Shown here piece by piece: positions 37,920 through 46,350 of a stretch of DNA of 64,000 bases. The translations under genes were made by a program, and so were the position numbers. Position 1 is the first letter of the stretch, and every line of letters starts with the position of its first letter. Below the pieces are notes generated by a model, which was not told the DNA's origin, made no database searches, and saw nothing but the letters and a program-made list of their open reading frames with translations. Where the stretch lies: assembly GCA_947502505.1 (NCBI GenBank), contig CANNAE010000002.1, forward strand, positions 1 to 64,000, in the 5' to 3' direction. This DNA comes from an uncultured Planococcus sp. (GTDB lineage Bacteria > Bacillota > Bacilli > Bacillales_A > Planococcaceae).

Positions 37920-39743
37920 TCATTCTTTAGTCTGAGAATTCTTTTTGATGCGCTTGCTTTCTAAACGCTCCTGGATCCGGTCGGAGTCACGCTCAGGCCC
38001 AGTGAAGCTGATGATGGTATCGCCTTGTTTCGGCTCCAACACTTTATCGGAAGTGAAGAATTCGACATTTCCTTGCGCCGTTTCAACGAATAAAGGAATC
38101 GTATTGGAAGACCATCTTTGATTGAATTCCTCATATGTGAAGCGTTCTGTCAATTTCGTCGAACGGATCGCATAGCCTTGCTCTTCCTTATCGTCGAGCG
38201 TATGAATGTTCCAGTCTTCGGTGAACAGGATCCGCCCGCTCAACGACGAGTGGAAATCAGCCGGGTCTCCTTGGTGAAGCGCCGTCTGGTACAAATTGAT
38301 GCGCCCCATTTCGGGAACGAAATTATTCACCACAAGCGCATTGAACGAATCCGTTTCCGAAGCGACGATCATCTTCTCATACGGCGTCAAATCCACTTCA
38401 TACTCAGTATGTTCGGAGAGGATATTCCCGACATAGGTCTTGATGCCGATTTGGCGGGCTTTTTGCAGGCGGCCCCAGGAATCGTCGACAAGCAGGACAT
38501 TTTTATCCATATCGTAAAGGGCTTTCGCTAAAGCCGTCGTAAATCTGCTGGCGCCGACAATAATGACTCCCGGGTCCTCTGCAGAAGCGAGGCCCAATTT
38601 GCGGCCGACCCAAGTAATGGAGAAGCCATGGGCGACAACCGTGGAGAACACGAGCGCAAAGGTCAACGCCGTCAGCAGCTCTGCGTCTTCAAACCCGGCA
38701 TCCAATAAGACGTTGGCGAAATAGCCGGAAACTGTCAAAGCGACAATGCCTCGAGGCGCAATCCAACCAATCAAGGCTTTTTCTCGCCAGCTCAAGTCCG
38801 TTCCGATTGTCGACAGCCAGATGGATAGCGGCCGGACAATAAAGAGCATCGCCAAGACAAACAGAATAATGGACCAATTAAAGATTTCAAACAGCACGTC
38901 CATGCTGAGTGAAGCTGTCAGCATCATGAAGACACTGGAAATCAGCAGGATGGACATCGTCTCTTTAAAGTGTCTCATGTCATTGATGGAGGTAATGTTC
39001 ATATTGGCCATGACCATCCCCATCGCCGTGACGGCAAGCAAGCCGGTCTCGTGCATGACAATATCCGAAATGACAAAAGTTAATAGGACAACGCCGAATA
39101 CCATCGGCGATTTGAGGAATTCAGGAATCTGCCCGCGTTCGAACATCCATCCCATCCCAAACCCGGCAACTGCGCCAAGTAAGGTCGCAAAAAGTGCTGC
39201 CAGGAAGAACAAGCCGAATGCGGAAGCGGTGACCTCCCCTTCTGCAAACAACACAAATTGGAAAGCAAATAAAGCAAGCAAGGCGCCGAACGGATCAACG
39301 ATGATGCCTTCCCATTTCAATAAAGCTGCCGGCCGGGCCTTTAATTTAGCCTGGCGAAGCAAGGGCATGATCACAGTCGGCCCGGTGACGATAAACAAGC
39401 CGCCGATGACGAACGACACAGCCCACGAAAGCCCGGCTACATAATGCGAAGCCAAGGTGCCTCCTGCCCAGGCAAGCAAGGCGCCGAACGTAACGATTCG
39501 CCACACAGGCTTGCTGAAACCGCGAATTTCTTTGAAGTTCAAATTCAAGCTGCCTTCAAATAAGATAATCGCAACAGCAAGCGATACTAGGGGCCTGAAT
39601 AAATCCCCGAAACTTTCTTCCGGAGAGATGACATTAAATATCGGGCCGATCAATAACCCGGCAATGGACATCAGCACAATCGCAGGAAGGCGGAGACGCC
39701 AGGCGATCCACTGTGACAGAACGCCGAGGAAAATAATTAACAT
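37920..39743 (-). CDS. CPA1 cation/H+ antiporter with RCK/TrkA domain
   Basis: A 607-residue protein: about 12 helices (residues 1-390), then a TrkA-N/RCK nucleotide-binding domain beginning VIIVGASRFTTALAKAL and a TrkA-C-like tail. The fusion is typical of NhaP2/CvrA-type K+ or Na+ antiporters gated by nucleotides or pH. Start is unclear: the frame opens at TTG 39755 or ATG 39743, neither with its own ribosome site. The only good site, AAGGAAGTGAG, serves a short ORF whose stop overlaps ATG 39743, so coupled translation is likely. Confidence 0.87.
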   Translation of the reverse strand: MLIIFLGVLSQWIAWRLRLPAIVLMSIAGLLIGPIFNVISPEESFGDLFRPLVSLAVAIILFEGSLNLNFKEIRGFSKPVWRIVTFGALLAWAGGTLASHYVAGLSWAVSFVIGGLFIVTGPTVIMPLLRQAKLKARPAALLKWEGIIVDPFGALLALFAFQFVLFAEGEVTASAFGLFFLAALFATLLGAVAGFGMGWMFERGQIPEFLKSPMVFGVVLLTFVISDIVMHETGLLAVTAMGMVMANMNITSINDMRHFKETMSILLISSVFMMLTASLSMDVLFEIFNWSIILFVLAMLFIVRPLSIWLSTIGTDLSWREKALIGWIAPRGIVALTVSGYFANVLLDAGFEDAELLTALTFALVFSTVVAHGFSITWVGRKLGLASAEDPGVIIVGASRFTTALAKALYDMDKNVLLVDDSWGRLQKARQIGIKTYVGNILSEHTEYEVDLTPYEKMIVASETDSFNALVVNNFVPEMGRINLYQTALHQGDPADFHSSLSGRILFTEDWNIHTLDDKEEQGYAIRSTKLTERFTYEEFNQRWSSNTIPLFVETAQGNVEFFTSDKVLEPKQGDTIISFTGPERDSDRIQERLESKRIKKNSQTKE

Positions 39744-39772
39744 AAGGTCGAACAATAAACTGTCGATGGCAT
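39737..39772 (-). CDS. Possible 11-codon leader peptide before the antiporter
   Basis: Begins with ATG right after AAGGAAGTGAG and reads MPSTVYCSTLC then stop. The stop codon lies inside ATGTTAA, overlapping the antiporter ATG by one reading-frame shift. Whether it is regulatory or only a coupling device is not known; the short spacing to the SD argues for some caution. Confidence 0.4.
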   Translation of the reverse strand: MPSTVYCSTLC

Positions 39773-39867
39773 CTCACTTCCTTTTTCGTTTTTTGTTATT
39801 ATATAGGAGTAGTAGTGCGCAATGAAAGCGAGAAGCCAAGCGTATGGATTTAAATTTTCTCTATTTG

Positions 39868-39876
39868 TGTTACAAT
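39868..39876 (+). promoter_or_regulatory. Extended -10 promoter of the SE1832-like/ABC-F genes
   Basis: TGTTACAAT fits an extended -10 element; the -35 at 17 bp is weak. It stands 26 bases before the small gene. Confidence 0.5.
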
Positions 39877-39901
39877 ACAGAGAAAAACTAGGGTGATTTT
39901 G

Positions 39902-40084
39902 TTGAACAAGCAGGAAATTGAATATGCTATCGCCGAACTGAAGAGCGACTACGTTCGCCAACAGGGTGATATTGAAAAATTGGAAACGACCGGCCACACA
40001 AAAATGGTCGACAAGGCCGAAGAACGGCTTGAAAACATGGAACAGCGTCTTGCGGAATTAAACAAAAAACTCGCGGAACTTTAA
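39902..40084 (+). CDS. Small coiled-coil protein, SE1832 family
   Basis: A 60-residue charged protein, MNKQEIEYAIAEL onward, predicted as a helical coiled coil through residues 5-60 (heptads in MEQRLAELNKKLAEL). It matches the small SE1832-type proteins of Bacillales, function unknown. I choose the TTG at 39902, 6 bases after AGGGTG; GTG 39893 overlaps that site. A terminator overlaps its stop codon, and the ABC-F gene follows 37 bp later. Confidence 0.75.
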   Translation: MNKQEIEYAIAELKSDYVRQQGDIEKLETTGHTKMVDKAEERLENMEQRLAELNKKLAEL

Positions 40085-40098
40085 CCGCGGTTTTTTTT
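40070..40098 (+). terminator. Terminator behind the small SE1832-like gene
   Basis: CGCGG and CCGCG arms around 8 bases that include the stop codon, then eight T. It probably only partly separates the small gene from the ABC-F gene. Confidence 0.7.
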
Positions 40099-40121
40099 AT
40101 GGAAAGTGGAGGAACACATAT

Positions 40122-41687
40122 ATGAGTTTATTAACAGTAGAAAACCTGAGCCACACATTTGGCGACCGCACTTTATTCAACGACATTTCGTTTCGTTTAG
40201 TTGAAGGGGAGCATGTTGGGCTCGTCGGGGCAAACGGCGTCGGAAAATCGACTTTGATGAATATTTTAACCGGCAAGCAGATCCACGACGAAGGTAAAGT
40301 CGAATGGCAGCCAAAAACCCATTACGGCTATCTCGACCAGCACACACAGCTCGCGCCTGGGCGTACCATCCGCCAAACTTTGCAGGACGCCTTCTTGCCT
40401 CTTTATGAAAAAGAAAAAGAATTGAACGACATCGCCATGAAAATGGGCGAAGTCGACCCAGAACAACTCGAATCCTTGCTTGAGCAAATGGCTGAAGTGC
40501 AAGACGCACTAGATGCTGGAGATTTTTATACTTTGGATGTCAAAGTGGACGAAATCGCCCGCGGTCTTGGACTCGATGCCATTGGTCTTGAACGCAGCGT
40601 CGAATCTCTTTCCGGCGGCCAGCGCACCAAGCTTTTATTAGCTAAACTTTTGCTGGAAAAACCGAAAGTGCTTTTGCTGGATGAGCCGACCAACTATTTG
40701 GACGAAGAACATATCCAATGGCTCGTCAATTATTTGAAAAACTATCCGCATGCTTTCCTGCTCATTTCGCATGACACGGAGTTCATGAGTTCAGTGACAG
40801 GGGTCATTTTCCACCTGGAATTCTCCCGTTTGAACCGCTATACCGCTTCATACGAGAAATTCATCGAGCTTGCGGAACTGGCGAAAAAGCAGCATCTCGA
40901 AGCTTACGAGAAACAAGAAGACATGATCAAGAAAACCGAGACTTTCATTGCGAAAAATAAAGCCCGCGCTTCGACGACCGGCCGTGCGAAATCCCGCCAG
41001 AAGCAATTGGACCGCATGGACCGCATCGAAAAACCGGAAATGGCCGCGAAGCCGCAGTTCGCTTTCAAGGAGACGCGCAGCCCAAGCCGCTACGTAGTTG
41101 AAGCGGAAGCCCTTCGCATCGGCTATGACAAACCGCTATTGCCGCCATTGTCCTTCATGATCGAACGCGGGGAAAAAATCGCGCTCGTCGGCATGAACGG
41201 TGTCGGGAAATCGACTTTGCTTAAGACGATGCTCGGCAAGATCAAGCCGCTCGATGGAGACGTCATCCGCGGGGAATATTTGACGCCTAGTTATTTCGAG
41301 CAGGAAGTGAAAGCGCCGACGCATCGCCCGATCGATGAGATTTGGGATGCTTATCCTTCGATGGATCAAGGACAAGTGCGCGGCGCCCTCGCCCGCACCG
41401 GCTTGAAGAGCGAACACATCGGCCGCCCGATGAACCAATTGAGCGGTGGCGAACAAGCCAAAGTGCGTTTGTGCAAATTGATGCTGGAAGAAAGCAATTG
41501 GCTGATTTTTGATGAGCCGACGAATCACTTGGACATCGATGCGAAAGCCGAGCTTAAGCGTGCGATGCAAGCTTATAAAGGCACGATTGTGCTCGTCAGC
41601 CACGAACCGGATTTCTATGATGGCCTTGCCACAAAAGTATGGAATGTTGAAGACTGGATCGAAGCTGGAAAGCAAACAGAAGTATAA
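40122..41687 (+). CDS. ABC-F ATPase (YfmM-like)
   Basis: A 521-residue cytoplasmic protein with two ABC domains joined by a charged linker (about residues 235-325, KARASTTGRAKSRQKQLDRM). Walker A GANGVGKST and GMNGVGKST, signatures SLSGGQRTK and LSGGEQAK, Walker B LLLDEPTNYLD and LIFDEPTNHLD are intact, so both sites should bind and hydrolyse ATP. ABC-F proteins act on the ribosome E site; size and linker suit B. subtilis YfmM. An antibiotic-resistance role cannot be read from the sequence. GGAGG is before the ATG. Confidence 0.93.
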   Translation: MSLLTVENLSHTFGDRTLFNDISFRLVEGEHVGLVGANGVGKSTLMNILTGKQIHDEGKVEWQPKTHYGYLDQHTQLAPGRTIRQTLQDAFLPLYEKEKELNDIAMKMGEVDPEQLESLLEQMAEVQDALDAGDFYTLDVKVDEIARGLGLDAIGLERSVESLSGGQRTKLLLAKLLLEKPKVLLLDEPTNYLDEEHIQWLVNYLKNYPHAFLLISHDTEFMSSVTGVIFHLEFSRLNRYTASYEKFIELAELAKKQHLEAYEKQEDMIKKTETFIAKNKARASTTGRAKSRQKQLDRMDRIEKPEMAAKPQFAFKETRSPSRYVVEAEALRIGYDKPLLPPLSFMIERGEKIALVGMNGVGKSTLLKTMLGKIKPLDGDVIRGEYLTPSYFEQEVKAPTHRPIDEIWDAYPSMDQGQVRGALARTGLKSEHIGRPMNQLSGGEQAKVRLCKLMLEESNWLIFDEPTNHLDIDAKAELKRAMQAYKGTIVLVSHEPDFYDGLATKVWNVEDWIEAGKQTEV

Positions 41688-41690
41688 ATT

Positions 41691-41737
41691 AAAAGCCCGC
41701 TGTACACGTGAAATTTCGTGTGCAGCGGGTTTTGTTT
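41691..41737 (+). terminator. Terminator of the ABC-F gene
   Basis: CCCGCTGTACACG pairs with CGTGTGCAGCGGG around 8 bases, then TTTTGTTTTG. Confidence 0.9.
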
Positions 41738-42240
41738 TGATTAGGATAGTTGGAGTTTGATTATAGAATCGTTTCTGATTCCTCATTTTACTTCAGCTTG
41801 CTAGTCGCCGCCCGGCTTTGGGTTGGCCTCTTGCAATAAGCCAAGAAAACCGCTTGTCTTATTGCGTCGGCTCACCCTTGGCGCTTGGCGGCTGGGCGAT
41901 TTCGTTGATTATGGCTAGTTTAACTAGATCTGCATTTTTAGCTAGTTGCCGGCTAGTGGGGGAATCGCTTCCCTGGTCTAGTTTAAATTAAGATAATTAG
42001 AATTTGGTTGCGGAATCGTTCCCACATTCTATTTTTGCTTAAGCTTATTAATCGCCGCCCGGCTTTGGGTTGGCCTTTTGCAATAAGCCAAGAAAACCGC
42101 TTGTCTTATTGCGTCGGCTCACCCTTGGCGCTTGGCAGCTGGGCGACTTCGTTGATTATGGCTAGTTTAACTAGATCTGCATTTTTAGCTAGTTGCCGGC
42201 TAGTGGGGGAATCGCTTCCCGAGATATAGCATCTGGAAAA
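41738..42240. repeat. Tandem palindrome array, two copies at 247-bp period
   Basis: Copies begin CGCCGCCCGGCTTTGGGTTG at 41806 and 42053. The hairpins at 41833-41865 and 42080-42112 are perfect: GCAATAAG-c-CAAG, AAAACCG loop, CTTG-t-CTTATTGC. Outer arms GCCGCC/GGCGGC extend the first one. Linkers repeat as well and contain GTTGCCGGCTAGTGGGG, which also occurs in the 60-kb array. The gap lies between the convergent ABC-F and PLD genes. Confidence 0.9.
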
Positions 42241-42387
42241 TTGGTACTTGAAGCGAAAAGTTTGCGGGCAGATTTAGTGAATCCCACCACGGCTGAGATA
42301 AGCTGTGCTACAAAATCGGCGACATTTTACATTTCATGATGTATAACTTGAAGAAATTATCTTGCATTCCATAACTGACGACGGAGT

Positions 42388-42456
42388 GGAAAGGGTGAAT
42401 GGATGGCGAGGGGAAGCTGAGTCCATTCATTTGCGACGCATCTGCGCAGCAGATGT
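42388..42456. repeat. Two-hairpin repeat element (family C), copy 2
   Basis: About 69 bp matching 26811-26880 with only a few differences, including one (T/C) in the 3-base loop of the second hairpin. Part of the sequence GCAGATGTGGGAGCA recurs again just downstream (42490-42505), hinting at further fragments. Confidence 0.85.
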
Positions 42457-42546
42457 TTTCGTGCGATGCCCGAACATAGTGAGGGTTGAGCAGATGTGGG
42501 AGCAACGCGTATCAAGCGATGCTCGAACACAGAGAAATTTGGCACA

Positions 42547-42601
42547 TTGGCTCAACACCCGCCCCATCTCCGGGCAGCTGAAAGCGCGACGTCCTGTCGC
42601 A
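42547..42601. repeat. Mosaic of repeat fragments
   Basis: TTGGCTCAACACCCGCCCC (42547-42565) is the exact reverse complement of 7669-7687 in the 7.6-kb palindrome, and GCGCGACGTCCTGTCGCA (42584-42601) is the reverse complement of 4505-4522 in family A. The remaining bases to 42692 hold no gene. Confidence 0.75.
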
Positions 42602-42692
42602 TCAGCATCCTGCGAGCCCCAAGCGTGCCCCTGCAACGCAGTAGACTGGTGAGAGCTATTACACTTGCTTTGTCGTGTCTTTTTACTTCCCT

Positions 42693-44141
42693 TTAATAAG
42701 TCGTCAGCTTGAAGAGTTTTTGGAAGTTGTAGATGCCGCGCTGCCAGAAGGTGAACTCGTCTTGGTATTCTTCCAGCTCGAGTGTGTAGAGAGCGTCTTC
42801 GTTGTTCCATAACCGCTCGAAATATTTGTCCAATTCGCCGACCAATTCGCTGTCGGTCGGTGCTTTGATGAGAATGTCGGCTTCTAGGTTGTAATCCATC
42901 AGCGTCCGTTCGGTCATATTGGCGGAACCGCCCAGAATGATTGTTTCTTCACCGCTTTGGATCATGATGGTCTTTGTGTGGAATTGCCCGACTACCGGGT
43001 TGTACCAACGGACTTCCAAAGAATCGCCGGCTGAAGCCACCATGCCGTGCACCGCTGGGCGGTTGGGCAACCCGGTCTTTTCGTTGCCGAATGCATTTTC
43101 ATTTGGATCGAGTACGAGCTGCACTTCAACTCTACGGTTCGATGCTTCCTCCAAACTTTTGACTACACTGGTCTCGGATAAATAGAACATGGCCATCTGG
43201 ATGCTGTCGCCTTGTTCGGTGCTTTCTATATGCTTCACTAGCGCCTCCAAAATTTGCCGCTCTGTCAAATATTGCACTTCGTAGTCGCCTGTTTGCTCCG
43301 GCATTTCCGCTCTTGGAAAATCAGGGCCGCCGGATAATTTCGAGACCGCTTCTTCTGCTTCTAGAATGTCATCGAGCACCGGCCCGCTGACACGGAAAGC
43401 CATATTGCCGTGCAGTCCGCTCGCGTCGTGCGGGTTGGCGGAACTGATGATCGCTTCTTGTTCTGACACGACCGTCTTGCGGTGGTTCGCTTTAATGTTC
43501 ATCAATTGCAGGTAAGATGACAGGGTCATATCCGGTGCGTCACTCGACATGGCATTTGCTATCCAACCTTCCCCTGGATTATCGAACCATTGAAAGATCA
43601 CTCGGTAAAAGCCTGAATACAAAGGCATCGAATCGCGCAATTTATCGAGATCGGTGATGATCACTTCCACGCCTTCTGCCTCCAGCGTTTCCAATAATAA
43701 ACTTTCATAGGAACCATACCCAAGGTTTAGTGGATCGGTGATGAAATAGATCGGAAAATCGGGATTCTCTTGCTTTTTCTCGATTAAATGATCTGCCAGG
43801 CGTTCAGCGATGGCTGGGTAAGCGGTCTCTGTGTCGTTGTAGTTGTCGAATAGAAACAAATCAAGCACAAGAAATTCTTCCGCTTCCTCGATCAGCTCGT
43901 GAATCTCGTCGAAAATCCGCAGTTCACTTTCCAGCCCCGTCCCTTCCTTGTCCTGCGCATAGCTAAGGTCATAAATCATTTCTACTTGTTCTGCACTATG
44001 CAGATCGCCTGCGAATGAAACGCCTTCCGGCAAGGGCTTGAATGTATGCCAAATAATTACCATTATATACATGGCAGCAAGTACGCCTATGATGCCCATT
44101 ATAATGCGCCTGCGCTTGCTGTAATCCTTGATTCTTCTCAT
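42693..44141 (-). CDS. Phospholipase D-like domain protein, membrane-anchored
   Basis: A 482-residue protein with one N-terminal transmembrane helix (about residues 14-34, IIMGIIGVLAAMYIMVI) and two PLD-like half-domains outside. The first motif reads HRKTVVSE with SSAN; the second HTKTIMIQ with GGSAN, so the usual HKD Asp is Glu and Gln respectively. Cardiolipin-synthase-type or phosphodiesterase activity is possible but the substitutions leave it open. AAAGGGG lies 10 bases before ATG 44141; a longer frame upstream is not supported. Confidence 0.85.
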   Translation of the reverse strand: MRRIKDYSKRRRIIMGIIGVLAAMYIMVIIWHTFKPLPEGVSFAGDLHSAEQVEMIYDLSYAQDKEGTGLESELRIFDEIHELIEEAEEFLVLDLFLFDNYNDTETAYPAIAERLADHLIEKKQENPDFPIYFITDPLNLGYGSYESLLLETLEAEGVEVIITDLDKLRDSMPLYSGFYRVIFQWFDNPGEGWIANAMSSDAPDMTLSSYLQLMNIKANHRKTVVSEQEAIISSANPHDASGLHGNMAFRVSGPVLDDILEAEEAVSKLSGGPDFPRAEMPEQTGDYEVQYLTERQILEALVKHIESTEQGDSIQMAMFYLSETSVVKSLEEASNRRVEVQLVLDPNENAFGNEKTGLPNRPAVHGMVASAGDSLEVRWYNPVVGQFHTKTIMIQSGEETIILGGSANMTERTLMDYNLEADILIKAPTDSELVGELDKYFERLWNNEDALYTLELEEYQDEFTFWQRGIYNFQKLFKLTTY

Positions 44142-44213
44142 GTCTTTTTCGCCCCTTTGCTTCATTATAAGCGCAAGGATATCAAAAAAATATAAGTTAT
44201 TATTTCCCATATG

Positions 44214-44242
44214 AAAACCCCAGCCGTTGATTGGCTGGGGTT
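44214..44242 (-). terminator. Terminator of the ECF sigma gene
   Basis: AACCCCAGCC and GGCTGGGGTT arms with a 7-base loop and UUU following on the minus strand; it separates the sigma gene from the PLD gene. Confidence 0.85.
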
Positions 44243-44251
44243 GGATGCCGA

Positions 44252-44788
44252 TTAAGCAATTACGACGTATTCGCGGGTTCTTACATCTTCCATGAGCATG
44301 TCTTTCAGGCGCTGTTTGCCTCGATGCAAGCGGGATTTCACTGTGCCGATCGATACTTTCATCGTTTCGGCGATTTCTACGAGCGAATATTGGTGGACGT
44401 AGAAATAGACGATAGTGGTCCGGTAAATTGCATCCAGTTCTGAAATCTTATGCTGGATCATGACCGATACATCTTGTTTTTCCAATAGCTCTGCCGTCCC
44501 GGTTTCGTCGGTTGGGATCAAATCCAAAAGGGAGACATCGAGCCCTTCCGGCTGATTGGCGATATGCTTGCTGCGGCGCACGTTTTTACGGTAGCGGTCG
44601 CGGAATGTATTCATGCAAATCGTAGTCAGCCAGGCTTTGGCGTGATCGACTTCTGCGATTGAGGATTCATAGCGTACGACTTTCAGCCAGACTTCTTGCA
44701 TCAAGTCTTCCGCTTCGGCTTTATTGCGGGTAAGTTTCAGGCATAAATGATAGATGTAGCGGTTATATTCGGCATATAGCTCTTCCAT
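44252..44788 (-). CDS. ECF-type RNA polymerase sigma factor
   Basis: A 178-residue extracytoplasmic-function sigma factor. Region 2 reads YNRYIYHLCLKLTRNKAEAEDLMQEVWLK, with the core-binding and -10 parts; region 4 holds the helix-turn-helix YSLVEIAETMKVSIGTVKSRLHRGKQRL. No anti-sigma gene is next to it on either side, unlike sigW or sigX operons. GGTGTAACA-type spacing gives an ordinary start at MEELYAEYN. A 16-bp palindrome lies 85 bp upstream. Confidence 0.92.
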   Translation of the reverse strand: MEELYAEYNRYIYHLCLKLTRNKAEAEDLMQEVWLKVVRYESSIAEVDHAKAWLTTICMNTFRDRYRKNVRRSKHIANQPEGLDVSLLDLIPTDETGTAELLEKQDVSVMIQHKISELDAIYRTTIVYFYVHQYSLVEIAETMKVSIGTVKSRLHRGKQRLKDMLMEDVRTREYVVIA

Positions 44789-44871
44789 CGGTGTTACCTC
44801 CGTCCGGTGATCTTATGCCCTAATTGTGCCTGAATTTCAGCTTACGCTCTATCGTTCCCTCTTTCAGTCTC

Positions 44872-44887
44872 CTTACAATGTTGTAAG
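44872..44887. promoter_or_regulatory. Palindrome upstream of the sigma gene
   Basis: CTTACAATGTTGTAAG has perfect 7-base arms around TG. It lies between the sigma gene and the terminator of the upstream CBS-domain gene; a regulator site is possible. Confidence 0.35.
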
Positions 44888-44892
44888 AAACG

Positions 44893-44923
44893 AAAGAGCC
44901 AGCCTAGGGTTAGGCTGGCTCTT
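44893..44923 (-). terminator. Terminator of the CBS-domain membrane protein gene
   Basis: AAGAGCCAGCC and GGCTGGCTCTT arms around 8 bases, then UUCG on the minus strand. The U-run is short. Confidence 0.75.
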
Positions 44924-44925
44924 CT

Positions 44926-46200
44926 TTATTGTCTTCTAGCGGAGTTTTCGCTAAGTGTTTCCTCTTCTTCGGGTTCGGCGATTTTTGTGATCGTCAAACG
45001 CTCGATGCGGTTTCTGTCCATTTCGTTTACCACCACATGCAGGTTTTCGTAAGTAAATTCTTCATCGACCTCCGGCACATGGCCAAGCTGCTGCATAACA
45101 AAGCCAGCAATCGTGTCATGGTCTTCCGGCACTTCGATTCCGAACATTTCATTGACATCTTCAATCTCCAGGCGGCCGTGGCAAGACAATTGGCTATCAT
45201 TGATTGCGAAAACCAATTCATCGTCTTCGTCGTCCGTCTCGTCTTCAATGTCCTGCCCGATCATTTCCTCGATAATGTCTTCGTGCGTGACAATTCCGAG
45301 CGTTCCGCCGTATTCATCCAGAATGACGGCCATATGTTTTTTCTTCGCCATCATCAATTTGAATACTTTCTCGACGCTTACCGATTGCACGACGAACAAT
45401 GGATTGTCATCCATCAATTCCACCAAGTTCAAGTTCGGGTTCATCGACCACTCGATAAGCTTTTTGGAATAGAACAGGCCAACGACATTGTCCATGCTTT
45501 CTTCGTAGACAGGATAGCGTGTATACGAGGAATCCAGGATCAAGTCGCGGACTTCTTCGTAAGTCATCTCGATGGAAATGCCGACTGTGTCGGTCCGGTG
45601 TGTCGACATGACGTCCGATACGTCTTTATGGGGAAAATCGAGCACGCCTTTGATGCGCTCCGATTCGTCCGCTTCAAACGTCCCTTCAGTCGACGCGATA
45701 TCGACCATCGTACGCAGTTCTTCCTTAGTCATCGTCGCTTCTTTGACGCTGCCTTTGGAAATGATGCGGATGAAGACATTGGTGAACTGGGCGAGCAGCC
45801 ATGTCAGTGGTTTAAAGATCACTACCAAAAATCCGATGACCGGCGCTACAATATAGGCGATTTTATCCGCAAAAGTCGCAGCAATGGTCTTCGGCAGCAC
45901 TTCGCCGAAAATGATCAGGACAACCGTCAAGATGGCTGTCGCCAATCCGACTTCCCATCCTTCTGTGATGGCGATCGTCGTGACGAGCGTAGGCAGCATG
46001 ATATTGGAAATATTATTACCGATCAAAATAGTCGTAATCATTCGGTCCGGCTTCGCGATCAATTTTTCGAGCTTTTGGGCTTTGGCGTCCCCCTGCTCCG
46101 CGCGAAGATGGACCTTCATCCTATTAACTGCCGTGAGTGCCGTTTCGCTTCCCGACAGGAAAAACGACATGATCAGAAATAATGCCAATGCGATAAACAA
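44926..46200 (-). CDS. CNNM/CorC-type membrane protein with CBS pair
   Basis: A 424-residue protein: DUF21 membrane domain (about four helices, residues 1-150; GSETALTAVNRMK), two CBS domains (about 195-320; VMSTHRTD, HMAVILDEYGGTLGIVTHEDI) and a CorC/HlyC-type C-terminal domain. Family members handle Mg2+ efflux or similar ions and are often called hemolysins without cause. I choose the TTG at 46200, 8 bases after GGAGG; the reading from ATG 46260 puts that site inside the frame. An acidic linker (DIEDETDDEDDE) precedes the last domain. Confidence 0.88.
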   Translation of the reverse strand: MFIALALFLIMSFFLSGSETALTAVNRMKVHLRAEQGDAKAQKLEKLIAKPDRMITTILIGNNISNIMLPTLVTTIAITEGWEVGLATAILTVVLIIFGEVLPKTIAATFADKIAYIVAPVIGFLVVIFKPLTWLLAQFTNVFIRIISKGSVKEATMTKEELRTMVDIASTEGTFEADESERIKGVLDFPHKDVSDVMSTHRTDTVGISIEMTYEEVRDLILDSSYTRYPVYEESMDNVVGLFYSKKLIEWSMNPNLNLVELMDDNPLFVVQSVSVEKVFKLMMAKKKHMAVILDEYGGTLGIVTHEDIIEEMIGQDIEDETDDEDDELVFAINDSQLSCHGRLEIEDVNEMFGIEVPEDHDTIAGFVMQQLGHVPEVDEEFTYENLHVVVNEMDRNRIERLTITKIAEPEEEETLSENSARRQ

Positions 46201-46305
46201 ATTTACTTCCTCCAGTAAAATACATATAAAATTTTTTCGAACTGTTTCCGTATTATCCATAATACCACAGCGATTTTCCTCTTGTCGAAAAGGACAACTT
46301 AGCTA

Positions 46306-46314
46306 TGCTATAAT
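46306..46314 (+). promoter_or_regulatory. Extended -10 promoter of the dipeptidase gene
   Basis: TGCTATAAT is a full extended -10 box, 36 bases before the ATG; a -35 at 17 bp is poor. Confidence 0.6.
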
Positions 46315-46350
46315 TTCCACATACTAAAAATACTGGAAAGCAGGGATTTT

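Noticed and set aside
44788..44890. Autoregulated ECF promoter before the sigma gene (TGAAAG ... CGTA)
   Set aside because: The spacing between the two boxes is 14 bases, too short for the usual 16-17, so it is not called.
44929..46182. Long plus-strand open frame of 417 codons opposite the CBS-domain protein
   Set aside because: The minus strand encodes a full CNNM/CorC protein with clear domains; the plus frame is His/Phe/Arg-rich shadow sequence.
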